From Clostridium rhizosphaerae (GTDB taxonomy: Bacteria; Bacillota; Clostridia; Clostridiales; Clostridiaceae), in the NCBI RefSeq assembly GCF_016765585.1, contig NZ_JAESWC010000004.1, positions 347,407-411,406 of the forward strand: a stretch of 64,000 bases of DNA. Direction: 5' to 3'. The position numbers and the translations under genes were made by a program. This document shows, piece by piece, positions 15,406 to 24,182 of the stretch. The notes beneath the pieces were generated by a model. That model saw only the letters and a list, made by a program, of their open reading frames with translations, searched no databases and was not told the origin of the DNA. Numbering within the stretch: the stretch's first letter is position 1; every line of letters begins with the position of its first letter.

Positions 15406-17787
15406 TTACTCAGAATACGCCCAAAGAATCTCACTAACTGCTTCCAGCAACTCAGTTTCCAAGTTTAACGCTTGAAGCTCGCTCATTAATTTGGGTGAAT
15501 TCTTAAATTTTCTTACTGCTGAATAGATTTGTTCTTTTATTATGAAAGAAATCTGCGCCTTATTTAAAAAATCAAATATCTCTTGTTCATAATAATTTTC
15601 CCTTATTGAAGCCTCCTTAAATATCACTTTGACTTCTGTGCTAATATCAACAGCAGGCAGACTTATAATTATTACATTTTTTTCTTGCTCTATAAGGATA
15701 TCTGCTCTAATTTTTTCATCATTGCAGAATACTTCTGGTACATCAGCAGCTTTGAATCCAACAAATACTAACTTATATACTCGTTGCTCCGGAAGTATTT
15801 CAATATCTCCCTCAGGCTTTGTAATATGAAATACAGCCTCACTTTCCTTATTCCACTCAAGAGCCATCTGTGTCTTTACACTACTCTTTCCTTCGTCCTC
15901 ATACATAACAAAGCTTCCATCTGTTCCTGCAAATATATGTACTTCCAATTCATTTGGATTGTTAGTAAAATTGCTTATTTCCGAATCTCCTGCTAATGGC
16001 ACAATGCCTCCTGACTTCGCAAGAACAGGAATCTGCTCAATTCCTCTATAAAGATTAATGTTTCTTTCTCCTTCGTATACTCTTCCTGTAAAGAAATCAA
16101 ACCAAAGTCCCTTTGGAAGCCATGCTGTTACATGTCCTTGATTTATGCTGTTGTTAATTTTTGTTGTAATAGGACATACAATTAGTTCAGTACCATAATA
16201 ATACTGATTCTTTACTTTGTAGGCTGCTTCTTCCCAGGGTGTATGATAATACATAGGCTGCATAAGCGGCAGACCCTCTTTGTGATTCAAATAGTTCATA
16301 GTATATAAATAAGGAACAAACTTATGACGCAGACGTAAATATTCCTTCATAACTTTTTCAGCTATTAAATTATAACGCCATGGTTCCTTGCTATTAAAGG
16401 GGCTGGAAGAACTATGAAGACGATTGATTGGCGAAAACACACCAAATTGCAGCCATCGAACAGCTAACTCATCATCTTTATACCCAAGCATATGTCCGCC
16501 AATGTCATGACTCCACCATCCATAACCTACATTAGAAGCATTAGCAGTGAAATAAGGCTGAAAATCTAAAGACTCCCAAGTGATAAAGGTATCCCCTGAA
16601 AATCCAACCGGATAGCGATGACTTGCAATACCCGCATATCTTGAAAATGTTAACCCCTGCTTTCCATTTCTCATACTGTCTAGAAAGTGATAATGATTAA
16701 GCATCCATAATGGATCTAAACCAGTTATTTTAGTAGTTCCCCCTTGCTGCCAATCAATCCACCAAAAATCAACTCCATCTTCTTCATTTGGATGATGAAG
16801 ATATTTAAAGTACGCATCAAGAAACTCCGGATCTGCAATATCAAAATTTATTCTCTGCTCCTTTTCATAATCAACTCCAAGCTCTTTTGCCATATCTACA
16901 TACATTTCTTCGTATGCTCTAACTCCGTCGGCAGGATGCACATTCAAGGTTACTTTCATGCCTTTATTATGAAGCCATTCCATAAAACCTTTAGGATCAG
17001 GGAAAAGCTCCCGGTTCCAGGTATAACCGGTCCATCCGCTTCCGTACTTAGCAGGAATATCAACAAGATGCCAATCCATATCAATTACAGCAACAGAAAA
17101 TGGCATATGCTCTTTTTCAAATCTCTCCATAAGTTCCTTATATTCAGTCTCTGTGTATCTATAATAACGGCTCCACCAGTTTCCAAGAGCAAATCTAGGT
17201 ATCATAGGCGTACTTCCGCATAGGTGATAAAAATCCTTTAAGCAATCTAAATATTCTCTTCCATAGCCTAAAAAATAAATATCGATGATATTTTCTTTGC
17301 GTGGTTCAACCCATCCATCTTCAGTAATCAAAAGGGATTTACTGTCGTCAATAATTGAAAAACCATACTTTGAAATAAGGCCCCTCTCAAGCTCTGTAGT
17401 TCCATTAACACCATCAAGTGTTCTTGCCGTTCCTCTTAAGTCATTTGTATTTTCTCCATAATGCCAAGTCGCACCATGTCCCGTTAACATACTTTTAACT
17501 TGAATACTTAAATTATTTTTAGAAAACTTTCCTTTACCTTTATAGCAAATTAAATGAACATTCTCTGTGATAATTTCTAAATGATCAGCTTCATCAATAA
17601 CCCTATACTCGGGAACTGAAAAATTTCTGTTAATAATACTTTGAGTAGCGCTGTCTTCAAATTTTCCCTCTTCGTCATACTCTAATCGAATCATTCTTGA
17701 GGTAAGAACAGTAAAACGATATTTATCTCCTCTTACAATTGCGCATTCGTTTGCCTGAGGATGTGTTTCAATCGTATACTTTTTCAT
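15406..17787 (-). CDS. alpha-glucosidase, GH31
   Basis: A 793-residue cytoplasmic enzyme with no signal peptide. The (beta/alpha)8 barrel carries the GH31 nucleophile block FWWIDWQQG (Asp345) and the acid/base block FSGDT (Asp399); LGNWWSRYY and the HDIGGH-type motif are also present. C-terminal beta domains follow and a helical tail of about 80 residues ends the protein. It releases glucose (or another alpha-linked sugar) from oligosaccharides. The start follows AAAGGAG. It is a single-gene unit, with a promoter TTGTAA-17-TAATAT at 17830-17858. Confidence 0.92.
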   Translation of the reverse strand: MKKYTIETHPQANECAIVRGDKYRFTVLTSRMIRLEYDEEGKFEDSATQSIINRNFSVPEYRVIDEADHLEIITENVHLICYKGKGKFSKNNLSIQVKSMLTGHGATWHYGENTNDLRGTARTLDGVNGTTELERGLISKYGFSIIDDSKSLLITEDGWVEPRKENIIDIYFLGYGREYLDCLKDFYHLCGSTPMIPRFALGNWWSRYYRYTETEYKELMERFEKEHMPFSVAVIDMDWHLVDIPAKYGSGWTGYTWNRELFPDPKGFMEWLHNKGMKVTLNVHPADGVRAYEEMYVDMAKELGVDYEKEQRINFDIADPEFLDAYFKYLHHPNEEDGVDFWWIDWQQGGTTKITGLDPLWMLNHYHFLDSMRNGKQGLTFSRYAGIASHRYPVGFSGDTFITWESLDFQPYFTANASNVGYGWWSHDIGGHMLGYKDDELAVRWLQFGVFSPINRLHSSSSPFNSKEPWRYNLIAEKVMKEYLRLRHKFVPYLYTMNYLNHKEGLPLMQPMYYHTPWEEAAYKVKNQYYYGTELIVCPITTKINNSINQGHVTAWLPKGLWFDFFTGRVYEGERNINLYRGIEQIPVLAKSGGIVPLAGDSEISNFTNNPNELEVHIFAGTDGSFVMYEDEGKSSVKTQMALEWNKESEAVFHITKPEGDIEILPEQRVYKLVFVGFKAADVPEVFCNDEKIRADILIEQEKNVIIISLPAVDISTEVKVIFKEASIRENYYEQEIFDFLNKAQISFIIKEQIYSAVRKFKNSPKLMSELQALNLETELLEAVSEILWAYSE

Positions 17788-17829
17788 ATTATAACTCCTT
17801 TTCGTATAAATTTACTGCATTTTAAATAT

Positions 17830-17858
17830 ATATTATTCTCTTTTAAAAGTCTTTACAA
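17830..17858 (-). promoter_or_regulatory. promoter of the GH31 gene
   Basis: TTGTAA (17853-17858), a 17-base spacer and TAATAT (17830-17835) on the minus strand lie about 45 bases upstream of the GH31 start. Confidence 0.55.
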
Positions 17859-17950
17859 TTGATTAAATACACAAATTAATTCATAGGTTTATACTACATA
17901 TTGCCTAATTGTGGTATACTACTAAAAGAAATTAAGAATTAAGAATTAAT

Positions 17951-17978
17951 AATGAAGAATGAAAATTTATTCTTCATT
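17951..17978 (+). promoter_or_regulatory. leader hairpin before the RlmI-like gene
   Basis: Arms AATGAAGAAT and complement are separated by eight bases, just before the ribosome binding site AAGGAG at 17985-17990. This may influence translation or mRNA stability. Confidence 0.4.
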
Positions 17979-17998
17979 AAATATAAGGAGTGTTTATA

Positions 17999-19174
17999 GT
18001 GGCTTGTAAGTTTTATTTACATAAAAATAAAGGAAGAAAAGTTGAAAGCGGTCATCCTTGGATATTTACTGATGAGATTGAAGAGTATGATGGTGAGTAT
18101 ACAAATGGTGATATAGTTGAAGTTTATAATTTCAGACGTGATTTTTTAGGAAAGGGCTACATAAACGATGTTTCTAAAATTGCTATAAGAATTTTAACTA
18201 GAGATATAAACGAAGAAATTGATGAAGACTTCTTTAAGAGAAGATTAAGTGATGCTTGGGAATATAGAAAAAAAGTTATAGATACTTCTAGCTGCAGATT
18301 TGTTTTTGGAGAAGCTGATTTTCTACCAGGGCTTACAATAGATAAATTTGAAGACTACTATGTAATTCAATCTTTAGCCTTAGGCATTGATAAATATAAA
18401 GATATTATAGTTAAAATACTTGTTGAAGAATATGGCGCTAAAGGGGTCTACGAAAGAAGCGATGCATCAGTCCGTGAGCTTGAAGGCATGGAGCAAACTA
18501 AAGGCTTCCTCACCGAGCCTTTTGATACAATGGTTCAAATAGTTGAAAATGGTGTGAAATATTACGTAGATATTGAAAATGGCCAAAAGACAGGCTTCTT
18601 CTTAGATCAGAAGGAAAATAGAGCTGCCATACAAAAAATCTGTAAGGATGCAGAGGTTTTAGACTGCTTTACCCACACCGGCTCCTTTGCTTTAAATGCA
18701 GGAATAGCAGGAGCAAGAAGCGTACTTGGTATAGATATTTCTCAGCATGCTGTAGATTTTGCAACAAGAAATGCTGAGCTTAATGGACTTTCTAATACTG
18801 TTAAATTTGAGTGTCATAATGCTTTCGATGTGCTAACAGAATGGTCTAAGGCAGGAAGGAAATTTGATGTTGTCATACTTGATCCTCCTGCATTTACAAA
18901 ATCACGCGAGAGTGTTAAAGGTGCAACCAGAGGCTATAAGGATATAAATCTAAGGGGATTAAAAATGGTTAAGTCCGGCGGTTTCTTTATTACCTGTTCC
19001 TGCTCTCACTTTATGAAGGAAGACTTATTTAGACAGACTATAGCTGATGCGGCTAAAGATGCCAAAAGAACACTAAGGCAGGTAGAATTCAGAACTCAGG
19101 CTCCAGATCATCCAATACTTTGGAATTCTGATGAATCCTATTACTTAAAATTTATAATTTTCCAGGTTATATAA
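17999..19174 (+). CDS. class I rRNA large-subunit methyltransferase (RlmI/YccW family)
   Basis: A SAM-dependent methyltransferase of 391 residues. An N-terminal PUA-type RNA-binding region (HPWIFTDEIEEYDG, about 20-75) is followed by a Rossmann domain with VLDCFTHTGSFALNAGIAGA and the catalytic LDPPAFTKS, and a CSCSHFM block. The family methylates cytosine in 23S rRNA. GTG at 17999 is chosen since AAGGAG lies eight bases upstream; a GTG at 17990 would overlap that site. It is a single gene ending at the 19254 terminator. Confidence 0.92.
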   Translation: MACKFYLHKNKGRKVESGHPWIFTDEIEEYDGEYTNGDIVEVYNFRRDFLGKGYINDVSKIAIRILTRDINEEIDEDFFKRRLSDAWEYRKKVIDTSSCRFVFGEADFLPGLTIDKFEDYYVIQSLALGIDKYKDIIVKILVEEYGAKGVYERSDASVRELEGMEQTKGFLTEPFDTMVQIVENGVKYYVDIENGQKTGFFLDQKENRAAIQKICKDAEVLDCFTHTGSFALNAGIAGARSVLGIDISQHAVDFATRNAELNGLSNTVKFECHNAFDVLTEWSKAGRKFDVVILDPPAFTKSRESVKGATRGYKDINLRGLKMVKSGGFFITCSCSHFMKEDLFRQTIADAAKDAKRTLRQVEFRTQAPDHPILWNSDESYYLKFIIFQVI

Positions 19175-19253
19175 AATTCCACGATCCTTGAAAAGCTTAC
19201 ATATTCTTATATTCTTTTATTTACTTGTTCTTATATTTAAATAAATATTTATT

Positions 19254-19283
19254 ATCTCCAAGTTCACGGACGGACTTGGAGAT
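19254..19283 (+). terminator. terminator of the RlmI-like gene
   Basis: A perfect ATCTCCAAGT/ACTTGGAGAT stem with a 10-base loop is followed by TTTTATTT. Confidence 0.85.
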
Positions 19284-19310
19284 TTTTATTTAATGCAATG
19301 TATTTAAAAT

Positions 19311-19334
19311 AGTAACTAGGATATCCTAGTTACT
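19311..19334. promoter_or_regulatory. 24-base perfect palindrome
   Basis: A fully self-complementary 24-mer built around AGGATATCCT lies 35 bases upstream of the next gene start. It could be an operator or a leader hairpin. Confidence 0.45.
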
Positions 19335-19368
19335 GAGTTAATTATCCTGTTAATTAAGGAGTTTTATT

Positions 19369-20151
19369 ATGAGTAATTCCAGCTTTGACAATTCGCAAGC
19401 AAGACGTCCTAGAGCTTATGTTAATGCGCTGGGCATAATACAACTGCATTACAGAAATCCTTTCGTAGTTGCATTTTGGTCAATTATGTTTCCCGGTTTT
19501 GGTCACATGCTTATAAACAAGCATATTAGAGGTATATTATTGTTTTTATGGGAAGTTTTTATTAATTACAAATCTAATATTAATCTAGCCATTTTATATT
19601 CCTTCACTGGGCAATTTGAGATTGCTAAAAATGTAATAAATAAGGAATGGGTACTTCTATATCTTCCAACCTATATGTTTGCAATATGGGACAGCTTTAG
19701 ATCAGCTGTAACCATAAACAACCTATACAGACTTTCTACTAGAGAAGATGCCGTAATATATCCAATGAAATTTAATGCAATGGGCTTTAATTATATTGAT
19801 AAGAGAACTCCTTGGGTTGCTGCTGCCTGGTCTGCTCTAGCACCTGGCACAGGTCAGCTTTATCTCCACAGACTCGTAGGCGCTTTTTTTATACTTGCCT
19901 GGTGGATAGCTACAGTTTATTTTTCAAAGCTTCTTCCTTGTATTCACTACACACTGCTAGGCGATTTTCTTAGTGCTAAAAAGGTTGTGGATGTTCACTG
20001 GTTCTTAAACATTCCTTCTATTTATATGTTTTCTATTTATGATGCCTATATTAATTGTGTAGAATTTAATAACTTATTCGACTGGGAACAATCAAAATTC
20101 TTAAAAAGAGAATACCAAAATAATTTTTTTAAGCTGCCAAAAAAAGTTTGA
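19369..20151 (+). CDS. membrane protein with internal duplication, function unknown
   Basis: A 260-residue protein made of two similar halves. Residues about 25-125 (FWSIMFPGFGHMLINKHIRG..) and about 140-245 (AWSALAPGTGQLYLHRLVGA..) share the pattern WS-x4-PG-x-G-x-x and similar helix spacing, each ending in an F-x-I/W-D-(S/A)-(F/Y) block. Short PG-x-G hairpin motifs are seen in TM2-like small membrane proteins. The start follows AAGGAG. It forms an operon with the next gene (45-base gap). No function can be given. Confidence 0.8.
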   Translation: MSNSSFDNSQARRPRAYVNALGIIQLHYRNPFVVAFWSIMFPGFGHMLINKHIRGILLFLWEVFINYKSNINLAILYSFTGQFEIAKNVINKEWVLLYLPTYMFAIWDSFRSAVTINNLYRLSTREDAVIYPMKFNAMGFNYIDKRTPWVAAAWSALAPGTGQLYLHRLVGAFFILAWWIATVYFSKLLPCIHYTLLGDFLSAKKVVDVHWFLNIPSIYMFSIYDAYINCVEFNNLFDWEQSKFLKREYQNNFFKLPKKV

Positions 20152-20196
20152 AAAATATAATAGAAATTTTAATAATATATATAGGGAGTGGTTACC

Positions 20197-20652
20197 TTGT
20201 ACATTATTTCTACCTTTGAATATTCTAATTACTTGGAGCTAGCAATCACTTATATTGAATCAAAGGGTATTTCAAAGAAAAATATTCTTGCTGTTCCTAT
20301 GGACAAAAGAGATGATCAAAGAAAGCTTTTTGACTCTATTCATTATTCTGATGGATTGAGCTTATTTGATCTACCAATGATATTAGGAACATTATTTATG
20401 ATATTTGGTGCTATTTATGGCTTTTCTTTAGCCTTAGGTCCTCTGCTTTGGGGATTAATAGCTATGCTTATTGGGTTTACTATAGGACTCATTATTAAGT
20501 TATATACAACAAAAAAATATTCAAATAAACTAAAAGCTATGAAATCTACTGAAGTAGTACTCATTATAGAGTGCAGCGAAGGTCAAATGGATATGATTAA
20601 AGATGCCCTTTGGCATAATTATGCTCTCGGTGTTGCAAAATTAGACCTTTAA
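20197..20652 (+). CDS. small membrane protein, function unknown
   Basis: A 151-residue protein. Residues 1-55 form a soluble alpha/beta-like domain (YIISTFEYSNYLELAITYI, then VPMD), the middle has a long membrane hairpin (about 62-105), and a soluble tail resembles the N-terminal domain in strand/helix order. The TTG start at 20197 is set by AGGGAG eight bases upstream; a GTG at 20188 overlaps that site. It is the second gene of the operon with the duplicated membrane protein. Confidence 0.75.
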   Translation: MYIISTFEYSNYLELAITYIESKGISKKNILAVPMDKRDDQRKLFDSIHYSDGLSLFDLPMILGTLFMIFGAIYGFSLALGPLLWGLIAMLIGFTIGLIIKLYTTKKYSNKLKAMKSTEVVLIIECSEGQMDMIKDALWHNYALGVAKLDL

Positions 20653-20728
20653 AAAATATGTATTCTTATATTAGTTTTGCAGCATAATAATTTTGAAATA
20701 ATATTGAACTAAGAAAGAAGGTATTTAA

Positions 20729-20923
20729 TTGGAAACTGGTGTAGTTAAATGGTTTGATCCTGAAAAAGGATTTGGTTTTATAGCACAAGATGGCGGAGAA
20801 GATATTTTTGTTCATCATACAGCTGTAAAAATGGATAGACAGCTTGAGGCCGGTAATGAAGTTCAATTTGAACTAGTTGAAGGAAGAAAAGGTCCTCAAG
20901 CAGCTAATGTTAAAATTTATTAG
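20729..20923 (+). CDS. cold-shock protein CspA family
   Basis: A single OB-fold of 64 residues with both RNA-binding motifs, KGFGFI (RNP1) and DIFVHH (RNP2). It binds single-stranded RNA and acts as an RNA chaperone. The start is TTG at 20729 with AAGAAGG upstream. It ends eight bases before a 40-base palindrome that should terminate it. Confidence 0.95.
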   Translation: METGVVKWFDPEKGFGFIAQDGGEDIFVHHTAVKMDRQLEAGNEVQFELVEGRKGPQAANVKIY

Positions 20924-20930
20924 GCATATA

Positions 20931-20970
20931 AAATAGAACTATATAACTAGCTAGTTATATAGTTCTATTT
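20931..20970. terminator. 40-base perfect palindrome, bidirectional terminator
   Basis: Twenty bases and their exact complement meet without a loop between the converging cspA and comB-like genes. The stop codon of the comB-like gene (20951-20953) and its last codons are inside the stem. T-runs follow on the plus strand. Confidence 0.85.
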
Positions 20971-21670
20971 TTCCGTTTTTGTATTCCGGAACAATATCTA
21001 TTATGCTCTTTTGACAGCAGTATTTTAAGTCTTCATCAAGTCCAAGCTCTTTAATTCTTTTATAATGACTGGCAAGTTTAATAAAACTAAATATGTCTTC
21101 ATTATTTTTATAAATATAGTGTGCAGTTTTTGATATATCCATAAGCTCTACATGAGTCATATTTATTAAACAGTCAATGATATAGCCGCTGCAAATAAAA
21201 TCATCTATTGAAAATTCATTATAGGTTCCTGCATTCACTATGACAACATCTTTATTTAGCTGATTAATTCTTCTAGCTGCAGCTTCAGCATTTATCATGG
21301 CACCTATCAAAATATCACTTGCTCCTTCGCTGCCTTTTATGGCTCTAGTGCCATTAGTAGTAGTAAGTACTATAGTTTTGTCTCTTACAACTTCACTGCT
21401 GTATTCAAGCGGAGAATTAGAACAATCAAAGCCTTCGATTTTCAAGGCCTTTCTTTCCCCACCTAGTATGTATTGCTCTCTGTTTTCTCGAACAAGTTCC
21501 ATAGCTTCTTCGATAGTAAGTAAGGGTATAACTTCTTTGCAGCCATTTGCTGCTGCTGTAGTAATTACAGAAGTTGCTCTAAGCATATCAATAACTAGTA
21601 CAGTTTTGTCCTGAACTTTTTGGGGTTTAATATCATCTGCTGATATTATAATATCTATTTTCATTTTCAT
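20951..21670 (-). CDS. 2-phosphosulfolactate phosphatase family protein (ComB-like)
   Basis: A 239-residue soluble protein matching the ComB family: [20 protein letters not shown] near the N-terminus, [18 protein letters not shown] and [10 protein letters not shown] in the middle, and [18 protein letters not shown] towards the C-terminus. The archaeal enzyme dephosphorylates phosphosulfolactate for coenzyme M; the role in Clostridia is unclear. Two ATGs (21670 and 21664) fit the AAAGGA site. It starts only 30 bases after the gerAB stop, so it may be cotranscribed with that operon. Confidence 0.85.
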   Translation of the reverse strand: MKMKIDIIISADDIKPQKVQDKTVLVIDMLRATSVITTAAANGCKEVIPLLTIEEAMELVRENREQYILGGERKALKIEGFDCSNSPLEYSSEVVRDKTIVLTTTNGTRAIKGSEGASDILIGAMINAEAAARRINQLNKDVVIVNAGTYNEFSIDDFICSGYIIDCLINMTHVELMDISKTAHYIYKNNEDIFSFIKLASHYKRIKELGLDEDLKYCCQKSIIDIVPEYKNGKIELYN

Positions 21671-21700
21671 CAGTCCTTTTTTAAATGTTATTGCTTATCT

Positions 21701-22795
21701 TTATTGTATACCCTTATTATAAACTTTTCCATACCTTAGCTTAGAACAGATAAATATTATAATCGGTAATATTACTTGAAATATTGCTGCATAATATGGT
21801 TCAACCTCACTCCAACTTCTTAGTTCCATAGCATCTTTTGTTACAATAAAGCTGAAATTTAATATTATGAGACCGGCTGGAACAACAATAAATCTATAGT
21901 CATCAAAGTTAAATAACTTTGAAATCCCTTTAGACGCTGCTAACAAGCATATGCTTATTTTAACAAAACCTGTGATAAGAAAATTTATTGCTACAGCAGA
22001 TTCCAGTCTTTGTAAAAAATTCCCTATATTTATTCTAGCTACAGCAACAAAGGTTGGATAATAATTTAAGGATATTACGTATGAGCCCAGCACCATAGTA
22101 TTTCTTATTGCTGAAAGAAGTATCACACTGCCGGCAATGATAATAGCAAGGATATACGTTCTATAGGCATCCTTAGTACTTTTTAGTGAAGAAAGCACAA
22201 AAGTAAATAAGACAGTTTCTGCCATCGGAAACGAAAATGTAGATACAGCACCTTTTATGACCGGTGTTATACCATCTTCTAATACCGGAAGAATATTACC
22301 TGCTTTTAAATTTGGTATCGATAGGATGAGTGCCATGAATATTATAAATAGGAGTATTGGTAATAATATCTCCCCCCATCTTCCTAATCCCTCAATACCT
22401 TGTTTAATCATACATACACATAGAAGCATTATAATGCTGCCCGGTACAATTCTTGGAGTGCCCCCCAGGCCTACAGTACTTATAAATTCATTAAAATCAT
22501 AAAGTACCAGACCACCTAAGTGTAAAGCATAAAAAATATATACAAGCATTATAATCTTGCCTATAGACTTTCCAAAGGTTAAAATCAAAATATCGTATAA
22601 ATCCTTTCCTGGAAAGCTCGAAATAAGATTTGCATAGATTAAGCACATCGGCATAACTGCTATCATGGCTAATATGATAGCAAGCCACATATCCTTTTTT
22701 GCCTCGCCTCCAGCCCCGACAACAAAGGTACTTCCAAACATAAACAACATCATTAAAACTATTCCTTGTCTACTTGAAATTATTTCTCTATTCAT
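21701..22795 (-). CDS. spore germinant receptor B subunit (GerAB family permease)
   Basis: A 364-residue inner-membrane protein of about ten segments in the APC superfamily spore germination branch (MFGSTFVVGAG near the N-terminus). In germinant receptors the B subunit binds the germinant in the spore inner membrane. It is the last ger gene of the leftward operon A-C-small protein-B. The start is ATG 22795. Ligand unknown. Confidence 0.9.
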   Translation of the reverse strand: MNREIISSRQGIVLMMLFMFGSTFVVGAGGEAKKDMWLAIILAMIAVMPMCLIYANLISSFPGKDLYDILILTFGKSIGKIIMLVYIFYALHLGGLVLYDFNEFISTVGLGGTPRIVPGSIIMLLCVCMIKQGIEGLGRWGEILLPILLFIIFMALILSIPNLKAGNILPVLEDGITPVIKGAVSTFSFPMAETVLFTFVLSSLKSTKDAYRTYILAIIIAGSVILLSAIRNTMVLGSYVISLNYYPTFVAVARINIGNFLQRLESAVAINFLITGFVKISICLLAASKGISKLFNFDDYRFIVVPAGLIILNFSFIVTKDAMELRSWSEVEPYYAAIFQVILPIIIFICSKLRYGKVYNKGIQ

Positions 22796-22805
22796 TTTAT
22801 TTCTC

Positions 22806-23024
22806 CTAATTTTGTTTAATAATAGGTGGAATCAGCTTTCGGGTAATAGAACTTATAGTTGGCATATTTACGCCTATGACTATACTTATACTAAGCACCA
22901 AAGGTATAAGCATAGTTAGAAAAAAAACTATCATCTGCTTCTTCTGCTTTTTCCTCTTTAGTTCACTTAATTCTATAAAGTATAAAAATACATATATCAA
23001 TATTACAGGCACTGCCTTTATCAA
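22806..23024 (-). CDS. small two-helix protein inside the ger operon
   Basis: 72 residues with two membrane helices separated by a strongly basic loop (ELKRKKQKKQ). The TTG start at 23024 follows GGGGG and abuts the GerAC stop codon. No family was recognised. Placement between gerAC and gerAB suggests an accessory receptor component, comparable in position to the small D subunits known in some ger operons; that comparison is inference. Confidence 0.75.
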   Translation of the reverse strand: MIKAVPVILIYVFLYFIELSELKRKKQKKQMIVFFLTMLIPLVLSISIVIGVNMPTISSITRKLIPPIIKQN

Positions 23025-24182
23025 TTACTTTTCCCCCTTTGTGGGTTGAGTAGTCATAGCACTTCCCTGTATTAATAACTCTACATCCACTTCCACAGGC
23101 AAGCTTGAGAACTCCTCGCTCCATTTAGGTTTTAATTCCTTCCAAAGCTTAGTGTTTTGAATCTCAACCTTTTGTCCAAAGGAAAACACGTCGCTTTTAT
23201 ATTCCGTCTGCATTTTTTTGATTACATATTTGAGCCTATCTTCTAAAATTTTTTCAGACTGATTTTTTATTTTTTCTTTTTCTTCTTTTTTTTGAAACTG
23301 CACATCTCCGCTCTCTTCCCCGATGTTTACAGTAGTTGATGCAGATAGTTTAATTTTAAGGTTTTCATTGCTATAATATGTCTTTACTTTTGTTGCATTT
23401 TTAAATACTTCAAAGGTAATGTTGTTATTACTTTCTCCTACATTTTGCACAACAAGAAGTCCTCCGTCCAGTTTATTCATAGCCCAAAGCGCATATTGTG
23501 TTTCTTCTGGATTTAAATATCCCACAACTCTGTCATATTTTAAAATAGCACTTCCGCTAATTTCTGTTGTCATACTATCATTTGCTTCTTTTATATCAAC
23601 AAGTGGAATTAATATAGCATTATCTTTGCTTTCAAAGTTTTCTATCAAATCTTTCAGCTGTGTTTTTGGAAACCTAGGTGAGTTTTTTTGGTTTTCCATT
23701 ACATATCTGAGCTTTGTAGCTCTTAACTCTTGGGGATTATGAGCTGTTTCTAGTATTTCCTTTGCAGTTTCCTTTTTAGAAACCAAAATAAACATATCAC
23801 CTCTTGCTTCAGGGTCTCTGTAGAAAAAATCTATTGCAGGAGTAATATCCTCTGAAACGACTCCTTTTCCTAGAATTCCTATCTCAACATGGCTCCAGAA
23901 TGCTTTTTTACCTATTCTAGGTATAAGATTTCTCACAGCATAGAACAATGTGCTTCCTCTGCTTTCATAAATATCTGACATATACTTGGCTTGATTTTGA
24001 CCTGACTCAGGTCTTGCAACTTCAACTGTTAAAATATATTCCTTTGTCTTTACATCTTTATCCACTGCAAAACTCATTACAACATTAAGCCTTTCAACAT
24101 CTTTATAGTCCCAACAGGAAGTATTAAGAAAGCTGCTGCTAATTATAAATAAAATAAACAATACTTTTTTTATTTGTTTCAT
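23025..24182 (-). CDS. spore germinant receptor C subunit, lipoprotein (GerAC family)
   Basis: A 385-residue lipoprotein with signal peptide and lipobox LNTSC (Cys23), followed directly by the family start WDYKDVERLNVVMSFAVD. The C subunit is anchored on the outside of the spore inner membrane. Its ATG overlaps the stop of the A subunit by one base. It ends where the small two-helix gene begins. Confidence 0.92.
   Translation of the reverse strand: MKQIKKVLFILFIISSSFLNTSCWDYKDVERLNVVMSFAVDKDVKTKEYILTVEVARPESGQNQAKYMSDIYESRGSTLFYAVRNLIPRIGKKAFWSHVEIGILGKGVVSEDITPAIDFFYRDPEARGDMFILVSKKETAKEILETAHNPQELRATKLRYVMENQKNSPRFPKTQLKDLIENFESKDNAILIPLVDIKEANDSMTTEISGSAILKYDRVVGYLNPEETQYALWAMNKLDGGLLVVQNVGESNNNITFEVFKNATKVKTYYSNENLKIKLSASTTVNIGEESGDVQFQKKEEKEKIKNQSEKILEDRLKYVIKKMQTEYKSDVFSFGQKVEIQNTKLWKELKPKWSEEFSSLPVEVDVELLIQGSAMTTQPTKGEK

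Noticed and set aside
16744..17223. 159-residue plus-strand open frame
   Set aside because: It is a shadow of the GH31 gene, which has catalytic motifs and a good start signal on the other strand.
20666..20866. 66-residue minus-strand open frame
   Set aside because: It is antisense to the cold-shock gene and has no start signal.
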